DNA of 64,000 bases from NCBI RefSeq assembly GCF_000498475.1, contig NZ_AVBI01000001.1, forward strand, positions 372,001-436,000, written 5' to 3'. Below, piece by piece: positions 8,685 through 17,683 of this stretch (positions are counted from its first letter, which is position 1; each line of letters starts with the position of its first letter). The notes under the pieces are model-generated. The model was not told the DNA's origin. It worked only from the letters and a program-made list of their open reading frames with translations, and searched no databases. Made by a program: the position numbers and the translations under genes. The DNA is from Flavobacterium cauense R2A-7. GTDB lineage: Bacteria; Bacteroidota; Bacteroidia; Flavobacteriales; Flavobacteriaceae.

Positions 8685-9290
8685 ATGATACGATTCTATC
8701 CTAATGAAGAGTTTAAAGAAATTATTTTAGAAACCAAGCATAGAGTCCGATATGCACTTTCAAATTACGGTCGCCTTGTAAGTTATACCGATGAAGTAAA
8801 AGACGGAACCTTATTAAAAGGCACATTAACCGATGGATATCGAACGCTGAGACTTTGTTTTCAGAAAAACAACAAAAGAACCCAGAAAGCCATCCTGCTC
8901 TATAAATTGGTTGCCGAATTTTTCATACCCAAGACCTCCGAGGACCAACAGTATGTGATTCATCTTGATCGTAAAAGAGATAACGACCATTTTAAAAATC
9001 TGAAATGGGTAAACTATGAAGAAAAAATGGCGCATTACAGAAGTAGTCCTGCCGTAATTGCGGCTAAAAAAAGATTAATCGAGTACAATATTAAAGCTGA
9101 CGGGCCTAAACTGACGGAAACGAAAGTGATGCGCCTGAAAAAAATACTGCTGGATCCCAACCGAAAAACCCGAATGAAAATTTTAGCCAAACAATTCGGC
9201 GTTAGCGAAATGCAGTTGTACCGCATAAAAAGTGGTGAGAATTGGGGGCATATTAAAGTAAATGTTACTCCGAAAGATGAAACAAAATAA
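8685..9290 (+). CDS. NUMOD4/HNH-like DNA-binding protein with helix-turn-helix
   Basis: 201 residues. Residues about 22-100 resemble the NUMOD4 plus HNH_3 arrangement of homing-endonuclease relatives (YALSNYGRLVS, then LLYKLVAEFF, then VIHLDRKRDNDHFKNLKWVN). The usual first His of the HNH motif (HRLV) is replaced by Tyr-Lys, so nuclease activity is doubtful. The C-terminus (about 160-190, KILAKQFGVSEMQLYRIKSG) is a helix-turn-helix. It is not inside an intron or intein; it sits between ordinary genes and overlaps the next one. It may act as a DNA-binding regulator. Confidence 0.75.
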   Translation: MIRFYPNEEFKEIILETKHRVRYALSNYGRLVSYTDEVKDGTLLKGTLTDGYRTLRLCFQKNNKRTQKAILLYKLVAEFFIPKTSEDQQYVIHLDRKRDNDHFKNLKWVNYEEKMAHYRSSPAVIAAKKRLIEYNIKADGPKLTETKVMRLKKILLDPNRKTRMKILAKQFGVSEMQLYRIKSGENWGHIKVNVTPKDETK

Positions 9291-10104
9291 ACCTCAGATA
9301 TCCATACTGGGATGTGGGTGGTTAGGGTTTCCTTTGGCCAAAAAATTGCTTTCGGAAGGATATTCCGTGAAGGGCTCCACTACTTCGGAAGAGAAAATCA
9401 CAACTCTTCTTGCCAATGGAATTGCACCGTATCAAATTGCATTGACCGAAGACGGCATCCAAGGTCCGATAGCCGATTTTCTGGAACATTCCGAAATTTT
9501 AATTATCGATATTCCGCCGGGTTTGCGAAAAGCAACGCTTTCGGTTTCGGGAAAAACCTTTGTTGCCAAAATTGAAAACCTGCTTCCGTACATTGCACAA
9601 TCTTCGATAAAAAAAGTGCTTTTTGTAAGTTCCACTTCGGTCTACGCCGATGAAAACAGGTTGGTAACCGAAGACACTTTTCCGAATCCGGATACCGAAA
9701 GCGGCAGACAGTTAGCGGAAGTAGAACTGTTATTGCGAAACAATCCGAATTTTGAAACCACAATTGTTCGTTTTGGCGGACTCATTGGCGAAGACCGGCA
9801 TCCAATAAAAATGCTCGCCGGAAGGGAAAACCTAGACAATCCAGACGCTCCTGTAAATCTGATTCATCAAAAAGACTGCATCGGAATCATGCTGCGAATC
9901 ATTGAAAATGAAGTTTGGAACGAAACTTTCAATGCGGTTACCCCGGATCATCCGACACGAAAAGACTATTATCACAAAAAAGCGCAAGAAATGAATTTGG
10001 CAATCCCTAAATTTGCCTCGGACAAACCTTCATCAGAAAAATGCATCAGCAGTGCAAAAATCGAAAAAGTTTTGGACTATACTTTCATTATAAATCCGCT
10101 TTAA
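9277..10104 (+). CDS. NAD-dependent epimerase/dehydratase-like protein (YeeZ type)
   Basis: 275 residues from ATG 9277 (an ATG at 9262 is also in frame, but the later start places the Rossmann strand at the usual distance). The N-terminal dinucleotide fold ISILGCGWLGFPLA (GxGxxG) and the SSTSVYA segment (about residue 115-121, SDR Ser/Thr) identify an atypical short-chain dehydrogenase of the YeeZ/NAD-dependent epimerase group. The active-site Tyr of SVYADENR is present but the YxxxK spacing is not classical. Overlaps the upstream gene by 14 bases. Confidence 0.8.
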   Translation: MKQNKPQISILGCGWLGFPLAKKLLSEGYSVKGSTTSEEKITTLLANGIAPYQIALTEDGIQGPIADFLEHSEILIIDIPPGLRKATLSVSGKTFVAKIENLLPYIAQSSIKKVLFVSSTSVYADENRLVTEDTFPNPDTESGRQLAEVELLLRNNPNFETTIVRFGGLIGEDRHPIKMLAGRENLDNPDAPVNLIHQKDCIGIMLRIIENEVWNETFNAVTPDHPTRKDYYHKKAQEMNLAIPKFASDKPSSEKCISSAKIEKVLDYTFIINPL

Positions 10105-10105
10105 A

Positions 10106-11029
10106 TTGGCAAAAATCACAAACCTACACCAATCCGCAAAAAGCCGTTTAGCTGCCATCGGGTTGCCCATGCTCGCCTTAATTTGGGTCAGCTTTTTTTG
10201 GGGCACGACCTGGCTGGCTTCCAAAGAAGGGGTAAAACATATGCCGGCTTTACAATTGGCCGCCATCCGTCAGTTTTTAGGCGCAGCCATCTACATTTCG
10301 TTTTTCCTTTATAAAAAAACGCCTTGGCCGAAAGGCAAACAATGGAAAACGATTGTTATTTTAAGCATCCTCAACTTTGTCCTGAGTAACGGACTGAGTA
10401 CTTGGGGCGTAAAATACATTTCCAGTGGTTTGGGTGCTATTATCGGAGCTGTTTTCCCGTTGTGGATTGTAATCATCAGTTTCTTTCAGGGCGAAAAACC
10501 ATCGAAATGGTCTGTTGTAGGATTACTGATAAGTTTCGGCGGCGTGTGTCTGATTTTTTACGATTATTTAGCCGATTTGCTCAAACCCGACTTTAGATTC
10601 GGAATCGTTTTATCGGTATTGGCCACCTTAACCTGGGCGTTTGGAAGCATGTATACCAAGAAAAAAGCCGCCAGTTTTAATCCGTATTTCAGTTTGGGAC
10701 TGCAAATGTTATTGTCGAGTATTTTACTGTTTGCATACACCGGAGCCACAGGAACTTCGATAAATGTAATGGAGATTCCGGCCGCTTCCTGGTGGTCGAT
10801 TGCCTATCTGGTAATTTTCGGTTCGGTCTTTACATTTATTGCTTTTATTTATGCCCTGCAAAATCTTCCGGCTGAAGTAAGCAGCATTTATGCTTATATC
10901 AATCCGATTGTTGCGGTTATTTTAGGTTCGTTTATTTTTGATGAGCCGCTAACCTTTATGATTGGCATTGGCGGAACCGTAACGCTTTTCGGTTTGTATC
11001 TGGTGAACCGAAACATACGAAAGAAATAA
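10106..11029 (+). CDS. EamA/DMT-superfamily transporter
   Basis: 307-residue inner-membrane protein with about ten hydrophobic helices and two EamA repeats (first GLPMLALIWVSFFWGTTWLA, second FRFGIVLSVLATLTWAFGS). Such 10-TMS transporters export amino acids or other small metabolites; the substrate is unknown. Translation appears to begin at TTG 10106, one base after the stop of the epimerase-like gene, suggesting coupling. A bidirectional terminator follows. Confidence 0.88.
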   Translation: MAKITNLHQSAKSRLAAIGLPMLALIWVSFFWGTTWLASKEGVKHMPALQLAAIRQFLGAAIYISFFLYKKTPWPKGKQWKTIVILSILNFVLSNGLSTWGVKYISSGLGAIIGAVFPLWIVIISFFQGEKPSKWSVVGLLISFGGVCLIFYDYLADLLKPDFRFGIVLSVLATLTWAFGSMYTKKKAASFNPYFSLGLQMLLSSILLFAYTGATGTSINVMEIPAASWWSIAYLVIFGSVFTFIAFIYALQNLPAEVSSIYAYINPIVAVILGSFIFDEPLTFMIGIGGTVTLFGLYLVNRNIRKK

Positions 11030-11064
11030 AAAAAATCCCAAACTCACGCTTGGGATTTTTTATT
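11029..11064. terminator. bidirectional terminator between EamA and pepO
   Basis: AAAATCCCAA pairs with TTGGGATTTT across a short loop (ACTCACGC), with A/T runs on both sides; serves the convergent genes ending at 11029 (+) and 11079 (-). Confidence 0.85.
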
Positions 11065-11078
11065 GTTAGTCTTTCAGA

Positions 11079-13136
11079 TTACCAAATCTTCACTCGGTTT
11101 TCCGGTTTAACGTATAATTTTTGTCCTTCGGTAATATCAAATGCCTGATAGAACGCATCTACATTTTGCAACGGCACGAATGCACGATACATCCCCGGTG
11201 AATGCGGATCGGTTTTCACTTGGTTTTTGATAGCTTCGTCTCTCATTTTTGAACGCCAAATCGTCGCCCAGGAAATAAAGAAACGTTGCTCCGGAGTATA
11301 TCCATCAATTAAAGCGGTTTTTCCGGTTTTTTTCAAAGCAATTTGTAAACCGTCATAAGCGGCGTTTACCCCACCTAAGTCGCCAATATTTTCACCTAAT
11401 GTAAATTTACCGTCTACAAAAGTTCCCGGAAGCGGTTCCAAAGCACTGTACTGCGCCGCCAAAGCCCCACCAAGTCCGGTGAATTGTTTCAAATCGTCTT
11501 CCGTCCACCAGTTTACAAGGTTTCCGTCTGCATTGTATCGCGATCCGGAATCGTCAAAACCATGAGAGATTTCATGTCCGATTACCGCTCCGATTCCACC
11601 GTAATTTACGGCGTCATCTGCTTTATAATCATAGAATGGCGGCTGCAAAATAGCTGCAGGGAAAACAATCTCGTTGTAAGACGGATTGTAATACGCATTT
11701 ACAGTTTGTGGTGACATGCCCCATTCGGTTTTATCTACCGGTTTTTTCAAATCGGCAATATTTTCGGCAAAGCCCCAACGCGCCACATTTTTCATGTTAT
11801 CGAAATAGTTTCCGCCTTGCTCCACGCCTTTAATTTCCAATTGCGAGTAATCTTTCCATTTGTCCGGATAACCGATTTTAACCGTCGATTTTCGTAATTT
11901 TTCAATAGCGCCTTTACGCGTTGCCGGTGTCATCCAAGGCAAATTATTGATACGGTTTTCGAACGCTAAAAATACGTTATCGATCATTGCCTTCGCTTTC
12001 GCTTTCGCTTCAGCAGGGAATTTTTGTGCTACATATAATTTCCCTAAAGCCTCGCCCACAGTTCCGTTTACAACCTGTAATGCTCTTTCTTCACGCGGAC
12101 GTTGTTTTAAAGCACCGGTTAGCGTCTTGCTGTAAAATTCCCAGTTAGCCGTTTCAATATCGGTGGTTAAAACACCTGTTGATTTGTTAATTAACGTCCA
12201 ACGCATGTAGGCTTTCCAGTCTTCTACTTTATTGGCTTTGAAAATATCCTCCAAAGCAGTCATGTATTTTGGCTGTGATACAATCAAAGAATCGATTTTA
12301 CCGATACCAACACCTTCAATATAACCGTTCCAATTTACAGATGGGGTCAATTTTTGCAAATCTGCCACAGTCATCGGATTGTAGGTTTTTCTACGGTCGC
12401 GACGCTCCACTCGGTCTAATCTTGGTCGTGCCATTTCAGTCTCCAATGCCAAAACCTTTTCGGCTTGTATTTTTGCATCTGCAGGTTTGATTCCTAAGAA
12501 TTGAAGCATTCGCGCAACGTGAAGCACGTATTTTTCGCGTTTTTCTTTCGAATCTTTATCATCGGAAACATAATAATCTCTGTCTGGTAACCCTAAGCTT
12601 CCCAAGCCAAGATACACTACATTTCGGTTACTGTTTTTTGCATCGGCACCCACGCCGATTCCGTAAAACCCTAAGCCGCCCTGAGGCTCCATTTCGATAA
12701 GCAATTTGTTTACATCGGCGATGGTTTTCACCGCGTTGATTTTTGCCAAGTATGGTTTTAAAGGCGTAATTCCGATTTTATTTCTGAAAATAGTATCCAT
12801 GTAGGTTTTGTACACGTTTACCGCTTTGGCCTGATCGGATTTTGGATCCAGTTTTTTGTCGGCTGCCGCTGCTTTCAAAATGGCTAATGCGTCTTTATCG
12901 GTGTTCTGACGCAGTTCGTCAAAACTTCCCCAACGGGTTTTATCGGCCGGAATTTGTGTTTTATCAAACCAGCTTCCGTTCACATATCGGAAGAAATCAT
13001 CTCCCGGTTTTACCGATTTGTCCATCAAATCCAAGTCGATTCCCGGATTTTTAGGTTTTGCCTGTTGTGCCGCAGCATCCAGACTAAGAAGTGAAAAAAC
13101 CGCAAGCGAACCTGCCGCGACAATATTTTTCTTCAT
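11079..13136 (-). CDS. pepO: M13 family metallopeptidase (neprilysin-like)
   Basis: 685-residue secreted zinc endopeptidase. Signal peptide (residues 1-23, ending DAAAQ), long helical N-terminal domain, then the catalytic core: substrate-binding NAYYNP (about 477), zinc motif VIGHEISHGFDD (about 520-531, HExxH) and GENIGDLGG (about 588-596, ExxxD third ligand). Family members cleave short peptides in the periplasm or outside. Its start lies 4 bases after the stop of the 1132-residue T9SS protein, so the two are co-transcribed and the peptidase may be expressed together with that secreted protein. Confidence 0.95.
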   Translation of the reverse strand: MKKNIVAAGSLAVFSLLSLDAAAQQAKPKNPGIDLDLMDKSVKPGDDFFRYVNGSWFDKTQIPADKTRWGSFDELRQNTDKDALAILKAAAADKKLDPKSDQAKAVNVYKTYMDTIFRNKIGITPLKPYLAKINAVKTIADVNKLLIEMEPQGGLGFYGIGVGADAKNSNRNVVYLGLGSLGLPDRDYYVSDDKDSKEKREKYVLHVARMLQFLGIKPADAKIQAEKVLALETEMARPRLDRVERRDRRKTYNPMTVADLQKLTPSVNWNGYIEGVGIGKIDSLIVSQPKYMTALEDIFKANKVEDWKAYMRWTLINKSTGVLTTDIETANWEFYSKTLTGALKQRPREERALQVVNGTVGEALGKLYVAQKFPAEAKAKAKAMIDNVFLAFENRINNLPWMTPATRKGAIEKLRKSTVKIGYPDKWKDYSQLEIKGVEQGGNYFDNMKNVARWGFAENIADLKKPVDKTEWGMSPQTVNAYYNPSYNEIVFPAAILQPPFYDYKADDAVNYGGIGAVIGHEISHGFDDSGSRYNADGNLVNWWTEDDLKQFTGLGGALAAQYSALEPLPGTFVDGKFTLGENIGDLGGVNAAYDGLQIALKKTGKTALIDGYTPEQRFFISWATIWRSKMRDEAIKNQVKTDPHSPGMYRAFVPLQNVDAFYQAFDITEGQKLYVKPENRVKIW

Positions 13137-13140
13137 AGGA

Positions 13141-16100
13141 TTAATTTTTGATTATACGTTTCACTACACTTTGTTCTTCTGAAGCAATTTTAACGAAATA
13201 AATTCCCGTTGCAACATTGCTAAGATTTAATGAGTAGTTAGAATCCGATATTGTTACATTTTCTTCTGTTAAAATTACTTTTCCGGACAAATCGTAAACC
13301 GTAATGATTTCCGGCGTGAACGTTCCTAAAGCAATATTAAAAATTCCCGTCGACGGATTTGGATATACTGCAATGTTGTTCAGTTCGAAGTTTTGACTGG
13401 CAAGCGTTCCTTCAATAACAAAATCGTCAATAACAACGCCTAATTGGTTGGCTGATTCATCCGAATGGAATACGATTCTGAAAATAACATTCGTCTGGCT
13501 GTTAAGCGCATTTAACGGGTAGAAATATGATTTCAGCGTGGTGTCTGTACCGGTCCATTGTGCGCCAGGACAATTGTAGCAATCGCTTCCGGTTGTAGCA
13601 GAAGTACGGTTACTGTTGTACCAATTGGCGCCTTGAGTTCCCAAAACATTCCAAGTCTGACCGAAATTTGTGGTATATTGTACATAAGCGACATCCCAAT
13701 CCTGCTCCAAATCAAATTTCATTTTGAAACGGATTACCGGATTGGTCACATTGGAAAGGTTATAACACTGCGACACCAAATACGACTTGGTCATGTCAGG
13801 ATAATTTCCTGTGAAATTAGTGGTATACACATTGTTGGTAAGACCTCCGGACAATGTTCCCGCTGATCGGATGCCTCGCTGCCATTGGGAAACTGCAGCG
13901 CCGTCATTATACGATAACAAGGCAGAACCTGCAGTTTCAAAAGTATTTACAACTCCAACTGTCCCGGGATCATTCACATAGAATGGAATATTGGATTGGT
14001 TGTTATCAGAATAAGCATCATTTGTGGTAGTGGTAACTACATTTAAAGTATATACTCCTCTTGCTGCCGATATTTGAGGCAGATCGATAATCTGATTTGC
14101 TGTTGGAGTAATTGTACCGTTCCAAACATAATTAAGCGGAGTACCATTGTACTGATAATTTACCGAAACGGAATTTATCGGATTGAGTCCGTTATTTTTA
14201 ACCGTCACCTGAGGAATGAAACTTCCGCAGTTAATTGCAGACGAAGGATTGTTCACCGAAACCAGTTTTACGTCTGTTAACGGTACTTCAACAGGAATCG
14301 AGGCTTGCCAAATACCTCTTCCGTAAGTGGCTGCAGTGATTTTTGAATCTTCCAGATTGATTTCCAGATCCGTAACACTTACGTTAGGTAAATTGGTATC
14401 GAAAGCTTCCCATTGCGTCATCGAATCGTCTCTGTAATAAACCCCTAAACTTGTTCCCAGATACAATGGGTTTAAGGTATTTCTTCCCTGGTGTCGGATT
14501 ACGTTTTTTCCAATTGAAGGTAGACCTGTTGAAAAAGAAGTAAACGCGGTTCCGCCGTTAGTTGATTTTAATGCCTGACCAGCGGTTCCGGAAGTCGTGA
14601 TGTAAATAGTATTACTGTCTGTTGAATGCACACATACCGAAGTAATGTTGGATGATGCCGAATAAGCCAATGTAAAGGTAATTCCTTTATCGGTGCTTTT
14701 GTACAAGCCTGTTCCGTTAACAACGTACATATTGTTATCGTTACTTGGGTCTACGGCGATTAATTCTAAATTTCCGGTTCCTATACTACTACTGTTTTGC
14801 TGTACCCAAGCCGAACCAACTAATTTATACAAGCCTGCGAAACCGGAATACAATTCACCGGCACCGTTTGATGTTAAAGGTGTAACCCAGTTTCCGTCTA
14901 CACCACCGGGTGATCCAACCGAAGAACCCAAAGTGTTTCCGGCATCGGTACTCATGTACAGACTGCTTCCGTTTTGAATGAATCCGTAGTATTTATCGCT
15001 GTTGTTCGGATCGATGGCTGTATCCATACCGTCGGCTCCATAGAAATTTTTCCATTGGTTTGCACTGTAAGCATGACCTCCGTTATCCTGAAGTCCGCCC
15101 ACCATTTTATTGGCCGATTGTTTTGAAACCGCAATTTTATAAAACTGACTGATTTGCAATCCTCCGGTTAAATCGGTGAAATTTGTTCCCCCATTTGCCG
15201 AAACATAGACTCCACCATCAGTACCGGCAAATAACTTTCCGCCATAAAAACGCAGAAAATGAATATCGGCATGAGTATAGGAAGCTGCCGTTGGTGAACT
15301 CCAGTTGTTTACTTTTGTCACGGCTGTACCGCCATTAATTGATTTCCAAACATTTAGACATCCGGTATAAATTTCATCGGCATTGGTATCCGATACCGCC
15401 AAAGCCATGTCGTACCATGCCTGAGTGGATTCAAAAATATCAGTAGTCCCGGAAGTTTTCGTCCAGTTTGTTCCAGCGTTTGTTGATTTGTAAATGCCTT
15501 GAAAAGCATTGCCTGTGGTAGCACTTAAAATGTAAACATAGTTAGCATTGGCCGGTGTTACGTCTAAAAGCAATCTTCCTGAATTTATAGGTAATGGCGT
15601 TGTTGTAATTACGGTGAAAGTATCTCCCGCATTGGTAGAACGGTAAAATCGGTTTGTCGTAACGGCATACACTGTATTGGAATCATCCGGTTTTACGCGA
15701 ATCGAACCTTGGGAAAAATCTCCAGCCTGCTCGTTGGTCCAGGTAGTACCGCCATTAGTTGTTCTGTATAAGCCGACACTCGTGGCTACCCATAACATAT
15801 TAGGGTCGTTGGGATTCATAATTAAATCGCCAGCCAAAGTTGTAGTGTTAGCAAAAGTCAACCCTGTAGTATTCCAGGTTAATCCACCATCGGTAGATTT
15901 GAGCACGCCAATGGAATACGTATCCGAGGCATCCCTGTCTCCGGTAGCAATATAAATCACATTTGGATTGGTATGGTCTACTGCAATTCCCGAAACCCCA
16001 ATCTGAGGTAATTCATCGGATAAAGGCGTCCAGGAAGAACCATTATTGGTTGATTTCCAGATTCCCCCCGCCGGCGCACCTATATATAAGGTATTAGGAT

Positions 16101-16539
16101 TTGTAGGATCTACGTAAACAAAATTAACCCTTCCTTGTCCGGAAGACCACGAGCCGGTGTTGACATGGGTAAACGGTCCGATTGGCGTCCAATTGCTTAC
16201 TGGCAAACTTCTTCCGGTCGTTCCGCTATTTGCGGCCTTCTGATTTTTTTTCTGATTAAGCGCCAACCACATCTGATCCGGAGAAATTAAAGTACCATCC
16301 GCATTGGTTTTATTACGCCAGTGGTTTTCCCAACGCATAAACGGTTTGTAACCGCTTCCTTTTATATTTCGGTCGTGGTTTTTCCAATATTCATTGAAGT
16401 CAGCCACAATTTCATCAATCGACCGCTCTTTTTTGTTTTCCGATGCAGCGCTACCCTGCATCCAAGGTGCCGATCGGTTAAATTGCGAATATCCCAACAG
16501 GGAACACAATAACGTTAATACTAAGTAAGTTTTTTTCAT
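13141..16539 (-). CDS. T9SS-secreted sortilin/BNR beta-propeller protein
   Basis: 1132 residues. A signal peptide (MKKTYLVLTLLCSLLGYSQ) is followed by roughly residues 115-760 of repeated propeller blades rich in STNNGSSWT-type Asp-box motifs (STDGGLTW, TTNGGTTW, STNAGTNW, STNGGTAF). Next come a segment with carbohydrate-binding or MAM-like beta strands (about 900-1050) and a C-terminal type A T9SS sorting domain (about 1057-1132: NIAVYPNPSTGIFNI through GIYFVKI, ending VVKRIIKN). It should cross the outer membrane by type IX secretion and become surface-attached or released. Substrate unknown; sialidase-like blades often bind glycans. Confidence 0.93.
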   Translation of the reverse strand: MKKTYLVLTLLCSLLGYSQFNRSAPWMQGSAASENKKERSIDEIVADFNEYWKNHDRNIKGSGYKPFMRWENHWRNKTNADGTLISPDQMWLALNQKKNQKAANSGTTGRSLPVSNWTPIGPFTHVNTGSWSSGQGRVNFVYVDPTNPNTLYIGAPAGGIWKSTNNGSSWTPLSDELPQIGVSGIAVDHTNPNVIYIATGDRDASDTYSIGVLKSTDGGLTWNTTGLTFANTTTLAGDLIMNPNDPNMLWVATSVGLYRTTNGGTTWTNEQAGDFSQGSIRVKPDDSNTVYAVTTNRFYRSTNAGDTFTVITTTPLPINSGRLLLDVTPANANYVYILSATTGNAFQGIYKSTNAGTNWTKTSGTTDIFESTQAWYDMALAVSDTNADEIYTGCLNVWKSINGGTAVTKVNNWSSPTAASYTHADIHFLRFYGGKLFAGTDGGVYVSANGGTNFTDLTGGLQISQFYKIAVSKQSANKMVGGLQDNGGHAYSANQWKNFYGADGMDTAIDPNNSDKYYGFIQNGSSLYMSTDAGNTLGSSVGSPGGVDGNWVTPLTSNGAGELYSGFAGLYKLVGSAWVQQNSSSIGTGNLELIAVDPSNDNNMYVVNGTGLYKSTDKGITFTLAYSASSNITSVCVHSTDSNTIYITTSGTAGQALKSTNGGTAFTSFSTGLPSIGKNVIRHQGRNTLNPLYLGTSLGVYYRDDSMTQWEAFDTNLPNVSVTDLEINLEDSKITAATYGRGIWQASIPVEVPLTDVKLVSVNNPSSAINCGSFIPQVTVKNNGLNPINSVSVNYQYNGTPLNYVWNGTITPTANQIIDLPQISAARGVYTLNVVTTTTNDAYSDNNQSNIPFYVNDPGTVGVVNTFETAGSALLSYNDGAAVSQWQRGIRSAGTLSGGLTNNVYTTNFTGNYPDMTKSYLVSQCYNLSNVTNPVIRFKMKFDLEQDWDVAYVQYTTNFGQTWNVLGTQGANWYNSNRTSATTGSDCYNCPGAQWTGTDTTLKSYFYPLNALNSQTNVIFRIVFHSDESANQLGVVIDDFVIEGTLASQNFELNNIAVYPNPSTGIFNIALGTFTPEIITVYDLSGKVILTEENVTISDSNYSLNLSNVATGIYFVKIASEEQSVVKRIIKN

Positions 16540-16556
16540 TTTTAGTTAAGTTTTGT

Positions 16557-16564
16557 CAAATTTA
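16557..16564 (-). promoter_or_regulatory. -7 promoter element for the T9SS protein-pepO operon
   Basis: On the minus strand TAAATTTG matches TAnnTTTG, 17 bases before the ATG at 16539. Confidence 0.55.
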
Positions 16565-16646
16565 TAAAGTTTTGTTAGAAAACCTATTATTTTAACACCC
16601 AACAAATCAAAACATTAGATATTTTTTATGCGTATTATATGTTTTG

Positions 16647-16654
16647 TACCTTTG
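16647..16654 (+). promoter_or_regulatory. -7 promoter element for the SCO1 gene
   Basis: TACCTTTG fits TAnnTTTG 15 bases before ATG 16670. Because it lies inside the longer reading frame that opens at 16628, it argues that translation starts at 16670. Confidence 0.6.
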
Positions 16655-16669
16655 CAAAAAAAATATTCT

Positions 16670-17347
16670 ATGATTGCCTTTTTCAAAAAGTACATCCCTT
16701 TTTTTATTGTTCTTGGTATATTGTCCGTTATCATTATCACTCTGTTTTATACCGCCTTAAAACCAAAAAAAACCTTACCGATTTACACACCGTCTATGGT
16801 CAATCCGGAATTGGTTGATTCCACCATTCAGCATATTGCCAATAAAAAAGAACACCATATTGCCGATTTTGCCTTCACAAATCAGAACGGAAAAACCATT
16901 ACCCAAAAAGACTATGAAGGTAAAATTTATGTGGCCGATTTTTTCTTCACCACCTGTCAAACCATTTGCCCGATCATGACCGATAACATGACCTGGTTGC
17001 AGACTCAGATTAAGAACAAACCCGAAGTCATGTTGCTTTCCCACTCGGTTACACCGGATATCGACAGCGTTTCCGTATTAAAAAAGTATGCTCAGGAAAA
17101 AGGCGTAATCGACAGCAAATGGAACCTGGTTACCGGAAACAAAAAAGATATTTACTACATCGCCCGAAAATCCTATCTGGCCGTAAAAACCGGGAAACCG
17201 GAAGAACTGTACGACATGGTACACACCGAAAATTTTGTTTTGGTAGACCAAAAACGTCGCGTTCGCGGATTTTACGACGGCACTAAAAAAGAAGAAGTCG
17301 AGCGCTTATTAACCGACATCAATTTTCTGATAGAAGAAGAAAAATAA
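16670..17347 (+). CDS. SCO1/SenC family copper chaperone
   Basis: 226 residues from ATG 16670. One N-terminal membrane anchor (FFIVLGILSVIIITLFYTAL) is followed by a thioredoxin-fold SCO domain. The copper ligands are visible: FFFTTCQTICPIMTDNM (Cys-x3-Cys, about residue 103) and the distal His in MVHTENFVLVD (about residue 186). SCO proteins deliver copper to the CuA site of cytochrome c oxidase or act as periplasmic thiol reductases. It is followed by feoAB but with a separate promoter between. Confidence 0.92.
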   Translation: MIAFFKKYIPFFIVLGILSVIIITLFYTALKPKKTLPIYTPSMVNPELVDSTIQHIANKKEHHIADFAFTNQNGKTITQKDYEGKIYVADFFFTTCQTICPIMTDNMTWLQTQIKNKPEVMLLSHSVTPDIDSVSVLKKYAQEKGVIDSKWNLVTGNKKDIYYIARKSYLAVKTGKPEELYDMVHTENFVLVDQKRRVRGFYDGTKKEEVERLLTDINFLIEEEK

Positions 17348-17409
17348 TTCGTCGTTTCTTAAAATTATGCAAAAGTGATTTTTATCATCTTTTAAAGAAT
17401 TATTATCCT

Positions 17410-17438
17410 TATTTTTGTAATCTAAATTCAATCTAAAT
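17410..17438 (+). promoter_or_regulatory. feoAB promoter with direct TCTAAAT repeats
   Basis: TATTTTTG (17410-17417) is a -7 element. Immediately downstream, across the expected start point, TCTAAAT occurs twice (17421-17427 and 17432-17438), one helical turn apart (11 bases). The same heptamer lies next to the -7 element of the TonB receptor gene at 22962, so it may be a metal-regulator half-site. Confidence 0.5.
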
Positions 17439-17443
17439 AAAGT

Positions 17444-17680
17444 TTGGCAATTACGGTAGCACAATTACAACGCGGTCAAAAAGGCACCATTCTGGATTTT
17501 AACATCGAAGAAATTCCGTTAAAATTACTGGAAATGGGTTGTTTACCCGGCAATGAAGTAACGCTTCTTCAGGTAGCGCCGTTTGGCGATCCGTTATACA
17601 TTACCGTAAACGACAGTCATGTGGCCATCCGATTGGAAACAGCAAAGGAAATTAGTATTGAAATCATAGATGTGCCCTGA
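17444..17680 (+). CDS. feoA: ferrous iron transport protein A
   Basis: 78-residue SH3-fold FeoA (LQRGQKGTILDFNIEEIPLKLLEMGCLPGNEVTLL, then GDPLYITVNDSHVAIRLETA). It supports Fe2+ uptake by FeoB at the inner membrane. Translation likely starts at TTG 17444 with no nearby ATG alternative. It ends 3 bases before feoB. Confidence 0.93.
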   Translation: MAITVAQLQRGQKGTILDFNIEEIPLKLLEMGCLPGNEVTLLQVAPFGDPLYITVNDSHVAIRLETAKEISIEIIDVP

Positions 17681-17683
17681 TTT

